In this document: positions 1 to 12,088 of the stretch, piece after piece
How positions within the stretch are numbered: position 1 is the stretch's first letter
How the letters are laid out: every line of letters begins with the position of its first letter
Assembly: GCA_022820645.1 (NCBI GenBank)
Contig: JAJEFD010000015.1
Span: 43,953-107,952, forward strand
Reading direction: 5' to 3'
Source of the DNA: Dehalococcoidia bacterium
GTDB lineage: Bacteria > Chloroflexota > Dehalococcoidia > Lucifugimonadales > Australimonadaceae
DNA: 64,000 nucleotides
Translations under genes and position numbers: made by a program
The notes under the pieces: generated by a model
Told to the model about the DNA's origin: nothing
Database searches by the model: none
The model's input: the letters and a program-made list of their open reading frames with translations, nothing else

Positions 1-2
1 TC

Positions 3-3000
3 TCTTTCGCCGCGTTCCCCATCGCCTTCCGGGCGTTCTCGCGCATGCCGGACCGGGGTTACGCCTTCTCCAAGCCACTGGGGCTGCTGAGTGTCGGTTT
101 CGTAGCGGGGCTCATCGGCATGAGCCGCACCATCCCCGTCTCCAATCTGTCCGTACTGGCAGCGTTTGCGGTCGTCGTCGCCATAGCGGTACTCGCGGTC
201 CGCCGCTGGCGCCGCGAGATATGGGCGTTCCTGTGGAACAACCGGACCATCGTGCTCATGACCGAGGGAGTGTTCCTCCTCGCGTTCGCAGCCATGACGC
301 TGTACCGGGCGATGGTCCCGGACATCTCCACCACCGAGCAGCCGATGGACCTCATGTTCCTGAGTTCCACGGTCGCCAGCCCCTACTACCCCCCCATGGA
401 CGCATGGTTCGCAGGCGAACCGGTCTCCTACTACTACCTGGGCTACCTGCTCATCGGCTCCGTAGCGTTGCTCACGAACACGGTAACTCCCATCGCCTAC
501 ACGCTGGGTCTCGCCACCTACGCCGCCATAGCAGCGGTCGCGGCATTCGGTCTGACGTTCAACCTCGTACGGCTCTCACGAGGGTCACTCGTGGCGGGAG
601 CATCCGCCGGGGCCGGGTCCGTCTTCCTGCTGTTGGTAGCGAGCAATGTCCTGGGCGTGCTCGAACTCGCATGGGCCTCCAACGCGGGGACCGCGTCTTT
701 CTGGGCGTGGATAACGCCCAACGCAGAGTGGTACAGGGACGCTCAGGCGTCAGCTTCGTGGCGCCCCGAAGAGTTCTGGTGGTGGTGGCGCGTGTCGCGG
801 GCCGTACCGAACGCGATAACGGAGTTCCCCGCGTTCAGCTTCTTGCTGGGAGACATGCACCCGCACGTCATGTCCATCGGGTTCGTCCTCCTCGTCATAG
901 GGGTAGCCATCCAACTGTATCTGCGGCCGGGGATCATCCAGCGCGACATGTTCTGGCGGCACTTCCCACTCATCCTCGTGACGTCTGTGAGCGTCGGCGG
1001 CCTGGGAGCGATCAACCTCTGGGACCTGCCGCTGGGCCTGACGCTGGTCGGAGGGGCGGTGCTGCTGAACACGGCACGGAACGAACGGCGCATCCAGTTC
1101 GGGCGTTCGCTGGCATTCACCGACCGCTTCCTCATCATCGGCACCGCGGCCGGCCCCCGTGCGGAAGAGGACGTGAACACCGCCTGGTTGTACGCCAAGC
1201 AGGACAACAAGTGGCGCCTTGTCCACGGGATACAAGCGCGGGGACTGGGCATCGATTCGGACTTCGGGGCATCGGTAGCGGCCCACGAGGATATGGTCGC
1301 GGTCGGCGCTCCGAGGGCGAACCTGGGCGGCCTCGTCGAGCTCTACGCCTTCGTCGATGAGCGCTGGACCCACGCCGCGACGCTCAGACCCGAAGACGCA
1401 GAAGGCGTAGTGGGGTTCGGTCAGTCCGTGGCGATATACGGCGATACGGTCGTGGTCGCCTCACTGGAAGCGGTCTACGTGTACACCGGTGAAGAGCGGG
1501 ACTGGACACTTACGGCAAGGCTCTACCCTTCCGCAGAGGACGGCCTGCCTACCCAGGTAGCGCTGGAGAACGACCTGTTGGCCGTGGGGATCCTGAGCTT
1601 CGACGGGTGGCTGGTGGACGTCTACAAGCGAGCGAACGGCGAGTGGGCACACTCGTCGGCGATACACCCCTCATTCACCGACACGAACCGGTTCGGAAGA
1701 AGCATCTCGCTCGATGCCGGACGCCTGGCGGTAGGCGGCGATGCGGTCGTAACGATATTCAGCGAGGCGCAGCGCGGCTGGGTGCCCCTGGCGACGCTCG
1801 GATGCCCCGTACGGTCCGCACGGGAGTCCTTCGGCTTCGCAGTCGCGTTGCAGGACTACTACCTCGTCGTGGGGGCGCCCGGCGGCAGGGGCCCCGCACC
1901 GAACGCAGGCTGTGCGTTCGTGTTCGAAGAGACGTCACGCGGCTGGCGCTTCCAGACGGAGCTGACCGCAGACGACACGAGCGTCGACACAGCGCTCGGG
2001 AGTGCGGTCGCCATACGGAACGACACGGTCGTGCTCGGAGCGCCCGGCGGAGGACAGGGCAGTATCTACACCTTCAACCGGGTCCTCGACACGTGGACGC
2101 ACGAGAAGAAGATCACGGGACGGCGGCGCCTGAGCCGTGCCCTGCTGACAATGGCCCTACTCGTGACAGGCTCCCTGCTCGCGGCGTTCCCGTTCCTGTT
2201 CAACTTCGAGAGTTCGGCAAAGGGCATCAGTCCGGTGCAGGAGGTGATGACCCGGCCTGCGCATCTCGTGCTGGTATGGGGCGTCCTGGGCGTCCTGACC
2301 GTTCCCTTCTTCATCGTGGTGATGCGGCACGTCTTCCGACACGGGAACTGGAGCCTGCTGCGCTTCAGCATCCCCATGCTCACAGCGTTCTCGCCGGTGC
2401 TGCTCTGGATGCAGCCGCTGTACGGGATCCCCATCGTAGCCGTCGCAGCGGCGCTCTTCGGGTTCCACCAGATGGGCATCAAGCAGCCACGCGCGGACGA
2501 GGCGCTCTTCGCCTTCAACCCGCGTGTCACCCTCATCGCCGGCAGCATCGCGATAATCCTGGGCATCCTGTGGGACGGGATCGTGAACGGCGAGCGAGGC
2601 ATCGAAGGCGAACTGCTCGCCGTGGACCGGCTCATACCGGTCATCCCCCTGTCCATCATCGCGGGCCTTGCCCTGTACGGCGCGTGGGCGCTGGCGCACC
2701 GGGACAGCGAAACGATGCGCCTCTCAGTCGACCGCGAGCGCGCGGCGCAGTGGAACCCGGTGGTCCCCGGCCTCTTCCTGTTCGCTATCGCGGCCATGCT
2801 CGTCATGGGAGCGGAGCTGTTCCACGTGGTGGACATCTTCGGGGGAGACCTGCGGCGGATGAACACCATCTTCAAGCTGTACTACCAGGCATGGCTGATC
2901 CTCGCCGTGCTGGGCGGCTTCTCGCTCTGGTTCATAACGATCAGATGGAACATGAAGCAGACCATCGGCCGGGTGAGCGGATACGCGGGGCTGGGGTTGC

Positions 3001-3551
3001 TCGTAATCATCTTCGTAGCAGTCTCCTACTATCCGGCGGCGGCGGTGGCCACACGCATCACCGAGCAGGACCGGTTCACCCTCAACGGGACGGCGTACGT
3101 GGAGGTGTACTCGCCGGCCGACTACAACACGATCGAGTGGGTGCGCGAGAACACCCCGGGCGACGCCGTCGTACTGGAAGGCTCCCTCGTGCCGTGCCCG
3201 GAGAACCCGAACGGCTGCAACGACTGGAAGCCTGAACTCACCAGAATAGCGTCCGCCACCGGACGGCCCACCATCCTCGGTTGGGAGTGGCACGAGCGCC
3301 AGTGGCGCAGCAACGAAAGCGCCGATTTCGAGCGGCGGCAGAAGGACGTCCGCACCATCTACGAGACGGAACAGGCGGAGACCGCCGCTCTGCTCCTCGA
3401 CAAGTACGGGGTAGACTACGTAGTGGTAGGACCCAGGGAACGAGCAATCTACGGTGAGTCGGGCATCCCGAAGTTCTCAACGCTGGGTTCCAGCGTGTTT
3501 GCAGACGGAGGCATCACCGTATACCGCATCGACGCGGAGGGGGCGGCGTAA
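3..3551 (+). CDS. DUF2298 membrane protein with inserted FG-GAP propeller domain (5' partial)
   Basis: Large polytopic membrane protein of the DUF2298 (YYY) family; members are thought to act in cell-envelope glycan or lipid-linked sugar chemistry, but the reaction is not established. The reading frame is open to the first base of the window, and the residues before the first ATG (45) read like the family's 'P(D)RGYAFSKPLGL' approach, so the true start lies upstream and ATG 45 is internal. Multiple hydrophobic helices flank a hydrophilic block, about residues 350-690 counted from ATG 45, made of FG-GAP-type repeats ('FGASVA', 'FGQSVA', 'FGRSIS', 'FGFAVA', 'LGSAVA', each followed by a 'VVVGAP'-like strand). 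That block is not part of a usual DUF2298 protein. The next gene begins at the base after the stop, so the two are co-transcribed. Confidence 0.85.
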   Translation, partial: SFAAFPIAFRAFSRMPDRGYAFSKPLGLLSVGFVAGLIGMSRTIPVSNLSVLAAFAVVVAIAVLAVRRWRREIWAFLWNNRTIVLMTEGVFLLAFAAMTLYRAMVPDISTTEQPMDLMFLSSTVASPYYPPMDAWFAGEPVSYYYLGYLLIGSVALLTNTVTPIAYTLGLATYAAIAAVAAFGLTFNLVRLSRGSLVAGASAGAGSVFLLLVASNVLGVLELAWASNAGTASFWAWITPNAEWYRDAQASASWRPEEFWWWWRVSRAVPNAITEFPAFSFLLGDMHPHVMSIGFVLLVIGVAIQLYLRPGIIQRDMFWRHFPLILVTSVSVGGLGAINLWDLPLGLTLVGGAVLLNTARNERRIQFGRSLAFTDRFLIIGTAAGPRAEEDVNTAWLYAKQDNKWRLVHGIQARGLGIDSDFGASVAAHEDMVAVGAPRANLGGLVELYAFVDERWTHAATLRPEDAEGVVGFGQSVAIYGDTVVVASLEAVYVYTGEERDWTLTARLYPSAEDGLPTQVALENDLLAVGILSFDGWLVDVYKRANGEWAHSSAIHPSFTDTNRFGRSISLDAGRLAVGGDAVVTIFSEAQRGWVPLATLGCPVRSARESFGFAVALQDYYLVVGAPGGRGPAPNAGCAFVFEETSRGWRFQTELTADDTSVDTALGSAVAIRNDTVVLGAPGGGQGSIYTFNRVLDTWTHEKKITGRRRLSRALLTMALLVTGSLLAAFPFLFNFESSAKGISPVQEVMTRPAHLVLVWGVLGVLTVPFFIVVMRHVFRHGNWSLLRFSIPMLTAFSPVLLWMQPLYGIPIVAVAAALFGFHQMGIKQPRADEALFAFNPRVTLIAGSIAIILGILWDGIVNGERGIEGELLAVDRLIPVIPLSIIAGLALYGAWALAHRDSETMRLSVDRERAAQWNPVVPGLFLFAIAAMLVMGAELFHVVDIFGGDLRRMNTIFKLYYQAWLILAVLGGFSLWFITIRWNMKQTIGRVSGYAGLGLLVIIFVAVSYYPAAAVATRITEQDRFTLNGTAYVEVYSPADYNTIEWVRENTPGDAVVLEGSLVPCPENPNGCNDWKPELTRIASATGRPTILGWEWHERQWRSNESADFERRQKDVRTIYETEQAETAALLLDKYGVDYVVVGPRERAIYGESGIPKFSTLGSSVFADGGITVYRIDAEGAA

Positions 3552-5981
3552 GTGCAATCCGTGCGAGGCGCCCGATCGAGTATCGGGGCCATCAGAAGAG
3601 TGCCGTCACAGGCCCGCAAACACATCTCCGGCATCCGTCCACCCAAAACCTGGGAAGGATGGGCGATACTCGCGCTGCTGGTCGCCGCGCTTGTAACGCG
3701 GCTCTGGGACCTCGGAGGACGCGCGCTCCACTACGACGAGATCCTCCACGCCTGGTACTCGTGGCTCTACGCCCAAGGCGGAGGCTACGCCCACAATCCG
3801 CTGACACATGGCCCGTTGCTCTATCACGTCGGCGCGGCAACCTACAAGACGATCGGCTCGAGCGAGTTCGCCGCCCGGCTGGTGCCCGCTCTGTTCGGCG
3901 CCGCGCTGGTGGTGATGCCATGGCTCTTCCGCAAAGAGCTGGGGCGCTACGGGGCGCTCACGGCTTCCCTCTTCCTGCTGGCCTCTCCCACCGTCCTCTA
4001 TTTCGCCCGCTTCATGCGCAATGACATCTACATGGCCGTCTGGGCCGTTGCGCTGCTGGCAGTGGCGCTCCGCTACATGGAGCGACCGCGACCGTGGATG
4101 CTCTTCGCGTGGGCAGCACTCTGGGCGCTCACGTTCGCATCGAAGGAGAGCGCGTTCTTCCTGGTGGGGATGTTCGGGCTCCTCCTGCTGGCCCGCTCAG
4201 CGCCCGCGCTGGTGCAGTGGGTGCGGAACGTGCGGCCCCTCTCCCAGGCAGGCCCGGCTGCAGACCTGCTCATCGTGATGGGAACGCTGACCCTGCCGAT
4301 GTGGGCCCCTATCTTCGGACTGGTACAAGACGCGTTCGGCATCATCCTGGTGAACCCGGACGGCAACCACCCACTGGTGCAGAGCGGCGAACTGTTCCGC
4401 GCCGACGAACCCACCGGCGCACCCGTCGGCGGGGCGAAGTACATAGCAGGGTTCATCGTTCTGGCGCTGGCAGCCATATCCGTCACGATCGGGATGACGT
4501 GGAACAGGCGGCGGTGGCCGCTGCTGTTCGGAACGTTCGCCGCCGCCTGGCTGCTGCTGTTCACGAGCCTCTTCTCGAACTGGCAGGGCTTCTTCACCGG
4601 CATCTGGGGCTCGATGGGGTACTGGATAGCCCAACAGGGCGTCGAGCGCGCGAACCAGCCGTGGTACTACTACATGATCGGCCTCTCGGTGTACGAGTTC
4701 GCCATAGCCATCCCCGCGCTCATCGGCAGCGTCTACCTGCTGGCGCGGCGCCGGAACACATTCGATATCGCGATAGTGGGATGGGCGTGGCTCTCCTTCG
4801 CCGTCTACTCGTACGCCGGGGAGCGCATGCCCTGGCTGCTGACGGGGATCGCCGTGCCCTGCGCGTTCGTCGCGGGCCGGGTCGCCGGGATACTGGCCGA
4901 ACACGCCGCGACGTCCGGCCGAACCAGGACCGCCGTCGCCACCGCGTTCGCCGGCAGCATCGCACTGGGCGCAGTCGTGCCGTTCCTCGGGATACGCCTG
5001 ATACTCGCCGACGAACCCATCCGGCTGGAAGGCTTACTCGCCGGACTCGGCGGCGTCATCGTCGCAGTCGCGCTCATCTCCGCATTCCGGCCCGGGCGCG
5101 CACGAACCGGAGCGCCATCTCCACCCGGTCCCGCAGATCCAGAGGCAACGACCGCGCCGCTATTCGAGCTTTCGGGAAGCCGCGCCGAACGGCGACGGGC
5201 CGCCCGAGGCGAGCGAACGCGCAGGCTTGGCATGTCCTTCCTGCGAGCGTTGATCGCAATACCCCGCGCAGTCATGCGGTCCATAGCACGCGTCTTACAC
5301 GCGATCGCGTCGCCTTTCAGGGGAATCTCACCGCAACTGGCGCTCCTCGCCCTGGGCTTCCTCGCCACAGGGTTGCTCATGACCGCGTTCATCTCGGCAA
5401 GGGCAAGCTACTCCTATGAAGGGTTCGAACGCCCGCGCGAGCTGCTCGTCTACTCGCAGACCGGCCAGGAGACGCCCTACGCCCTCGAGTGCATCGAGCA
5501 CTTCGCAGCGAGCGCCGGACTCGGACGAGGCGGCATACGGATACTCGCCGACGAGCACGACAACTTCGCGTGGCAGTGGCGCTGGTACCTGCGCGACTAC
5601 CCCTGGATCACCTACCGGACGCTGAACACCGACCCGGTGACCGAACCGCCAGACGACCACCTGGTGATGATGAGCATCTGGTCAGAGGACGCCAACAAGG
5701 AGCAACTCGTCGCGGACTACACACGCCTGGGCGAACTGCACACGCTCTGGTGGTACCCGAACTACGCCTACGACAACCTCACGCCCGCCGACGTGTTCAA
5801 CGGTGCGACCTCAAGTGAGGGCTGGCAACTGGTCGTGGACTACCAGCTGCGGCGCGAGGTCGGGTCCGAGATGCAGTACGCACGGGGCGCCATCTACGTG
5901 CGGAACGACCTCGTGCAACACACGCAAGGGTGCCAGTCGTTCCTGAACGTCCAGAGCCGCGACGACATGGCGACGGGATGA
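3552..5981 (+). CDS. Agl23-like GT-C membrane glycosyltransferase (TIGR03663 family)
   Basis: 809-residue polytopic membrane protein resembling the TIGR03663 / 'flippase activity-associated Agl23' family, related to GT-C (family 39-like) glycosyltransferases that use polyprenyl-linked sugars outside the membrane. The first periplasmic loop carries the acidic HYDE motif ('LHYDEILHAWYSW') typical of GT-C active sites, followed by the 'FARFMRNDIY' and 'SKESAFF' segments expected of this family. It starts with GTG directly after the upstream TAA, and its stop overlaps the next ATG, so it is translationally coupled on both sides. Donor and acceptor cannot be read from sequence. A soluble arginine-rich stretch near residues 505-585 separates the main membrane block from the C-terminal part. 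Confidence 0.85.
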   Translation: MQSVRGARSSIGAIRRVPSQARKHISGIRPPKTWEGWAILALLVAALVTRLWDLGGRALHYDEILHAWYSWLYAQGGGYAHNPLTHGPLLYHVGAATYKTIGSSEFAARLVPALFGAALVVMPWLFRKELGRYGALTASLFLLASPTVLYFARFMRNDIYMAVWAVALLAVALRYMERPRPWMLFAWAALWALTFASKESAFFLVGMFGLLLLARSAPALVQWVRNVRPLSQAGPAADLLIVMGTLTLPMWAPIFGLVQDAFGIILVNPDGNHPLVQSGELFRADEPTGAPVGGAKYIAGFIVLALAAISVTIGMTWNRRRWPLLFGTFAAAWLLLFTSLFSNWQGFFTGIWGSMGYWIAQQGVERANQPWYYYMIGLSVYEFAIAIPALIGSVYLLARRRNTFDIAIVGWAWLSFAVYSYAGERMPWLLTGIAVPCAFVAGRVAGILAEHAATSGRTRTAVATAFAGSIALGAVVPFLGIRLILADEPIRLEGLLAGLGGVIVAVALISAFRPGRARTGAPSPPGPADPEATTAPLFELSGSRAERRRAARGERTRRLGMSFLRALIAIPRAVMRSIARVLHAIASPFRGISPQLALLALGFLATGLLMTAFISARASYSYEGFERPRELLVYSQTGQETPYALECIEHFAASAGLGRGGIRILADEHDNFAWQWRWYLRDYPWITYRTLNTDPVTEPPDDHLVMMSIWSEDANKEQLVADYTRLGELHTLWWYPNYAYDNLTPADVFNGATSSEGWQLVVDYQLRREVGSEMQYARGAIYVRNDLVQHTQGCQSFLNVQSRDDMATG

Positions 5982-7090
5982 ACCCTCCCCCCGGCACAGA
6001 ACGCACGCGCAGGCAAACCATGTCGCGGAGGACGCGGATCCTGCTGGGCCTCGCCCCCACCGCAGGCTTCCTGGCGGTGCTCTTCTTCCTGTTCGTCCGC
6101 AGCGACTACCGGAAGTGGCTGGACGCGCTCTCGGAAGCGAACTACGCGTGGCTCGCACCGGCCCTCGCGGCCTATTTCGCATCGTTCTACCTCCGGGCGT
6201 TCCGGTGGCGGTACCTGCTCAATCCGTTCACGGAAACGACCACTGCCCGCCTGTATCCGGTGGTCATCGTGGGGTACATGGCGAACAACCTCCTGCCACT
6301 GCGTGCGGGCGAGTTCGTTCGCAGCTACTACCTCTCCCGCCGTGAACCGATCAGCGGCGCAACCGCGCTGGCGACGATCATCGTCGAGCGGGTGTTCGAC
6401 GGTCTGCTCATGCTGCTGCTCCTGTCCGCCGCCGTCCTCTTCCTGCCGTTCTCCGGGCTGCCGGAGGGTGTACGGGATGCCATCGACATCCCCGTGTGGG
6501 CGGCAGCGGCGGTCATGGTCGTGCCATTCGTCGGCGGGTTCGCGGTCATCGTCCTGGCGGCGCTGCATCCGCAGAGGTTCCTGGCCATGAGCAACCGGTT
6601 CGCACGGCGGCTGCCCGCACCGGTGCGTTTCCGCGCGCTCATCAGCGCGTTCGCCAAGCGCTTCATCGATGGCTTCGAGGGGCTGCACAGGCCTGGCCGT
6701 CTTGCCAGGGTGGCTGTGCTGACCGTGCCCGTGTGGGTTGCGGAGGGGGTTGCGTACTACTCCATCGCGCTGGGGTTCGACCTGGACTCGCACCTCGGCA
6801 GCCAGTGGCTGCTGGCCGGTTCCATGCTGCTCATCATCTCCCTTGCGAACCTGGCCATATCGGTCCCGCTGTCGCAGGGAGGCGTCGGCCCGTTCGAGAT
6901 CTTCGCGGCGCTGGCTCTCGTCGTGCTGGGAGTGGGGTCCGTTCATGCATCGGCATATGCCATCGTGCTGCACGCAGCCCTGCTGCTGCCCGTCATCGCC
7001 GTCGGGCTGCTCTACCTGGCGGTACGCAGCATCCCCCTGGGCGACCTGTTGCAGAGCCGCACCGAACCGGCAGGGAAAGGACAATCGTGA
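5978..7090 (+). CDS. lysylphosphatidylglycerol synthase TM-region / flippase-like protein
   Basis: About 370 residues with eight or so hydrophobic segments, matching the UPF0104/YbhN group (the membrane half of LPG synthases). Visible family signatures are 'RWRYLL', 'GYMANNLLPLRAGEFVRSYYL' split across a membrane edge, 'TIIVERVFDGL' and 'PLSQGGVGPFE'. The start is ATG 5978, overlapping the upstream stop as ATGA; longer forms would run back inside the preceding gene. Relatives are implicated in moving or modifying lipids and lipid-linked glycans, which suits the two upstream membrane glycosylation-type genes, but direct activity is unknown. No aminoacyl-transfer domain follows, so it is not a complete MprF. 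Confidence 0.82.
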   Translation: MNPPPGTERTRRQTMSRRTRILLGLAPTAGFLAVLFFLFVRSDYRKWLDALSEANYAWLAPALAAYFASFYLRAFRWRYLLNPFTETTTARLYPVVIVGYMANNLLPLRAGEFVRSYYLSRREPISGATALATIIVERVFDGLLMLLLLSAAVLFLPFSGLPEGVRDAIDIPVWAAAAVMVVPFVGGFAVIVLAALHPQRFLAMSNRFARRLPAPVRFRALISAFAKRFIDGFEGLHRPGRLARVAVLTVPVWVAEGVAYYSIALGFDLDSHLGSQWLLAGSMLLIISLANLAISVPLSQGGVGPFEIFAALALVVLGVGSVHASAYAIVLHAALLLPVIAVGLLYLAVRSIPLGDLLQSRTEPAGKGQS

Positions 7091-8415
7091 AAGCAGGCAT
7101 CATCGGCGGAGGCGCGGCAGGACTCGCGGCGGCCTACGAACTCGGACTACGGGGACACCACGCGGAGGTGTTCGAGGGCGCGCCGTTCCTCGGCGGACAG
7201 GCGTCCACGTTCCCCGTGAACGGCGTTCCGCTGGAGCGCGGCTACCATCACCTCTTCCGCAGCGACACCGCGATGATCGACCTCATGGGCGAGCTCGGGC
7301 TGTCGCACCGGCTGAAGTGGATAGATTCCAACGTTGGCTACTATGCGCGCGAACGGCTCTGGAAGTTCACCTCCCCCTTCGACCTGCTGCGCTTCCGTCC
7401 CCTGCCGCTGGTCGACCGCATCCGCCTCGGCCTGGTCACGCTCGGCCTGCAGCGCCGCAAAGAGTGGGCGTCGCTCGAACAGACGACGGCGACGGAATGG
7501 ATGCGCCGGAACGCGGGCAGCCGGGCGTACGACGCCATCTTCGAGCCGATGCTGCGCGGCAAGTTCGGGCGCTACCACGACCGGATCACGATGGCGTGGC
7601 TGTGGAACAAGTTCGCGCTCCGCACGGCGTCACGCGGCAAGGGGCTGACCGGCAAGTTCAAGGAGCAGCTCGCCTACCCTACCGGCTCGTTCGGCGAGAT
7701 ATTCGACGTGCTCGGGGAACGCGTCCGAGAGCAGGGCGGCGAGGTGCACATCTCGTCCGGCGTGCGCCGCGTCATCGTCGAGGACGGACGCGCACGAGGG
7801 CTGGAGGTGAGCATCGACGGCGGAGAGCCGGAGCGCCGCGAATACGACCAGGTGCTCTCGACGACGCCGTCGTACATCTTCCCCCGCCTGGTAGACCTGC
7901 CCGAAGAGTACCTCGGCAGACTGACCGACAAGGTCTACCTCGCCGCCGTGCTGGTCATCCTCGTGATGAACCGCTCCCTCAGCCCGCATTACTGGACGTA
8001 CGTGGGCGACCGCTCGCTGCCGTTCCTCGGCATCATCGAGCACACGAACTTCATCCCGCCGGAGCACTACGGCGGCGTGCACATCGCCTACCTCACCAAC
8101 TACCTGGAGCGGGACGATCCGCTCTACCAGATGACGCCGGAGGAGCTGTACCGGGAGTACGTGCCGCACCTGCAGAAGATAAACCCGGCGTTCGACGAGT
8201 CGTGGGTGCTGGAGTACCACCACCACAAGGTGGACGCGGCGCAGCCCATCGTGACGCAGGGCTACTCCGACCGCATCCCGGACCACCGCACGCCGATACC
8301 CGGCCTCTACCTCGCGAACACGACGCAGATATACCCGGAGGACCGCGGCACGAACTACTCCGTGCGGATGGGGCGGCAGGTTGCCGCGCTCATGGACGAG
8401 GACTCGCGGGGGTAG
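7087..8415 (+). CDS. FAD-dependent amine-oxidase-type oxidoreductase
   Basis: 442 residues. The N-terminus is a Rossmann dinucleotide-binding site ('GIIGGGAAGLAAAYELG') followed by 'EGAPFLGGQASTF', the FAD-binding pattern of amine-oxidase / protoporphyrinogen-oxidase-like enzymes. The C-terminus has the second FAD contact ('GLYLANTTQIYPEDRGTNYS'). The start is GTG 7087, overlapping the upstream TGA as GTGA; the open frame extends further back but only as a shadow of the flippase-like gene. Its position suggests it oxidises or desaturates a lipid or a lipid-linked intermediate made by the three preceding membrane proteins. The substrate is unknown. The gene ends seven bases from a convergent transporter gene. 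Confidence 0.82.
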   Translation: MKAGIIGGGAAGLAAAYELGLRGHHAEVFEGAPFLGGQASTFPVNGVPLERGYHHLFRSDTAMIDLMGELGLSHRLKWIDSNVGYYARERLWKFTSPFDLLRFRPLPLVDRIRLGLVTLGLQRRKEWASLEQTTATEWMRRNAGSRAYDAIFEPMLRGKFGRYHDRITMAWLWNKFALRTASRGKGLTGKFKEQLAYPTGSFGEIFDVLGERVREQGGEVHISSGVRRVIVEDGRARGLEVSIDGGEPERREYDQVLSTTPSYIFPRLVDLPEEYLGRLTDKVYLAAVLVILVMNRSLSPHYWTYVGDRSLPFLGIIEHTNFIPPEHYGGVHIAYLTNYLERDDPLYQMTPEELYREYVPHLQKINPAFDESWVLEYHHHKVDAAQPIVTQGYSDRIPDHRTPIPGLYLANTTQIYPEDRGTNYSVRMGRQVAALMDEDSRG

Positions 8416-8422
8416 GCCGCGC

Positions 8423-9748
8423 TCACCCTTCCCCGCTCTGCGCGGGCTTCACCGGCGGCGTGGCGAAGTACATCGCCGCGGTCATCACCATGAAGATGAC
8501 GGTGAAGACCAGGAACGGCACCGTGTAGGAGCCCGTCCAGTCGAACAGCAGCCCGGTCAGCACGGGGCCGGTGGGGCTGGCGATGCGGAACGGCGCACCG
8601 AACCCCCGGATCGCCCCCAGGTGGTCGCGTCCGAAGTAGTCCGCCCACAGCAGGTTCTCGATGATGTTCCCCGCACCGATGGCGACCCCGAACAGCACGG
8701 CGAACAGCACCGCGAGCGGGTAGTTGTCCGCCACGAGCAGCACAACCATCGAGAGCGCCAGCAGCCCGCTCATGATCATCGCCCCGTACCGGATGTGCAG
8801 GTGCTCGAACACGAACCCCCACGGCAGGCCCGTGAGCGCGGAGGTCGCAGCGAAGATGGAGAGCGTGCTCACCGCGAGGCCCTGCGCCAGCCCCCTGTCC
8901 TCGAAGTTCACCACCATGTGGAGGTTGATGGAGCCGAGCGCGAACCGCTCCACGATGACGAAGAAGAGCAGCAGCCAGAACGCGCGCGTGCGCTTCGCCT
9001 CCGCGAGCGTGAACGACACGTCCCGCACCTGGCGCGAAAGCCGTCCGAGCGAGCCTCGCCCTCCCCTGCCGCTGTTCATCTCCGCCAGCTCTTCAGGGGT
9101 CATGTTCTCCAGCGTCATGCCCAGGTCCTCGGGACGCCGACGCAGATAGAGGAGCGCGGGAAGGATGATGAGGATGGCAGTCACGCCCGCGAGCGAGAGG
9201 AACGCAGCGCGCCAGCCCGCCACGGCCATGATCGCGAATATCGCCATCGGCATGATCGACTGCCCCGCGCGCTGCCCCATGCCGCGGATCGCTATCGTCC
9301 GCCCGCGCCTGCGGATGAACCAGTTGGAGAGCGCGACGCCGGTGCCAACCTGTATGCCCGCCAGCGCGGAGCCCCTGCCCGCGCCGAACGCCAGCCAGAA
9401 GTGCCATGGTTCGTGCATCCAGGAGAGCCCCACCATGGCGAGCGCGATGATGATGCCCGCGGCGACCACGACCATCCGCGCGCCGTAGCGGTCCAGCAGC
9501 CGCCCCGTGAGGAACTGCATGACCGATCCCGTCGCGCTCCCGAGAGTGAACGCCAGCGAGATGGTGGCCCGGTTCCAGCCAAGCTCCTCCTCGATGGACG
9601 AGAAGAAGACGCCGAGCACCGGCCCGAACATCGGGGCCATGCCGAACGCCGCCACGGTGGACGCCCACACGATCGCCCAGCCGTAGTAGACGCGCTTGAA
9701 CGGCCAGAGCCGGGGGATGCGCGGGGATGCCGGAACGGGAGTTTCCAT
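8423..9748 (-). CDS. MFS transporter
   Basis: 441 residues with about twelve hydrophobic helices in two halves separated by a charged central loop (roughly residues 200-235, arginine and glutamate rich), the usual major-facilitator layout. Loop motif 'DRYGARMVV' after the second helix matches MFS motif A. It resembles the monocarboxylate/oxalate-formate antiporter-like MFS subgroup and is a clear paralogue of the carrier at 25101-26375 ('GWAIVWASTV' versus 'GWTIVIVLSV' near the N-terminus, and a shared 'WADYFGR' in the second half). Substrate not predictable. It is convergent with the FAD oxidoreductase and stands alone on this strand. Confidence 0.85.
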   Translation of the reverse strand: METPVPASPRIPRLWPFKRVYYGWAIVWASTVAAFGMAPMFGPVLGVFFSSIEEELGWNRATISLAFTLGSATGSVMQFLTGRLLDRYGARMVVVAAGIIIALAMVGLSWMHEPWHFWLAFGAGRGSALAGIQVGTGVALSNWFIRRRGRTIAIRGMGQRAGQSIMPMAIFAIMAVAGWRAAFLSLAGVTAILIILPALLYLRRRPEDLGMTLENMTPEELAEMNSGRGGRGSLGRLSRQVRDVSFTLAEAKRTRAFWLLLFFVIVERFALGSINLHMVVNFEDRGLAQGLAVSTLSIFAATSALTGLPWGFVFEHLHIRYGAMIMSGLLALSMVVLLVADNYPLAVLFAVLFGVAIGAGNIIENLLWADYFGRDHLGAIRGFGAPFRIASPTGPVLTGLLFDWTGSYTVPFLVFTVIFMVMTAAMYFATPPVKPAQSGEG

Positions 9749-9814
9749 GGCGGGATGCCCGCATCATACGCTCGTGCCGGAGAGCACGCTCATTCCCCAC
9801 GCTCGTATACTTGA

Positions 9815-12077
<2,263 letters not shown>

Positions 12078-12088
12078 GGGGGTAGCGG

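Noticed and set aside
6496..7086. Upstream extension of the FAD oxidoreductase frame
   Set aside because: Read-through in the shadow of the flippase-like gene; the Rossmann motif starts right at GTG 7087.
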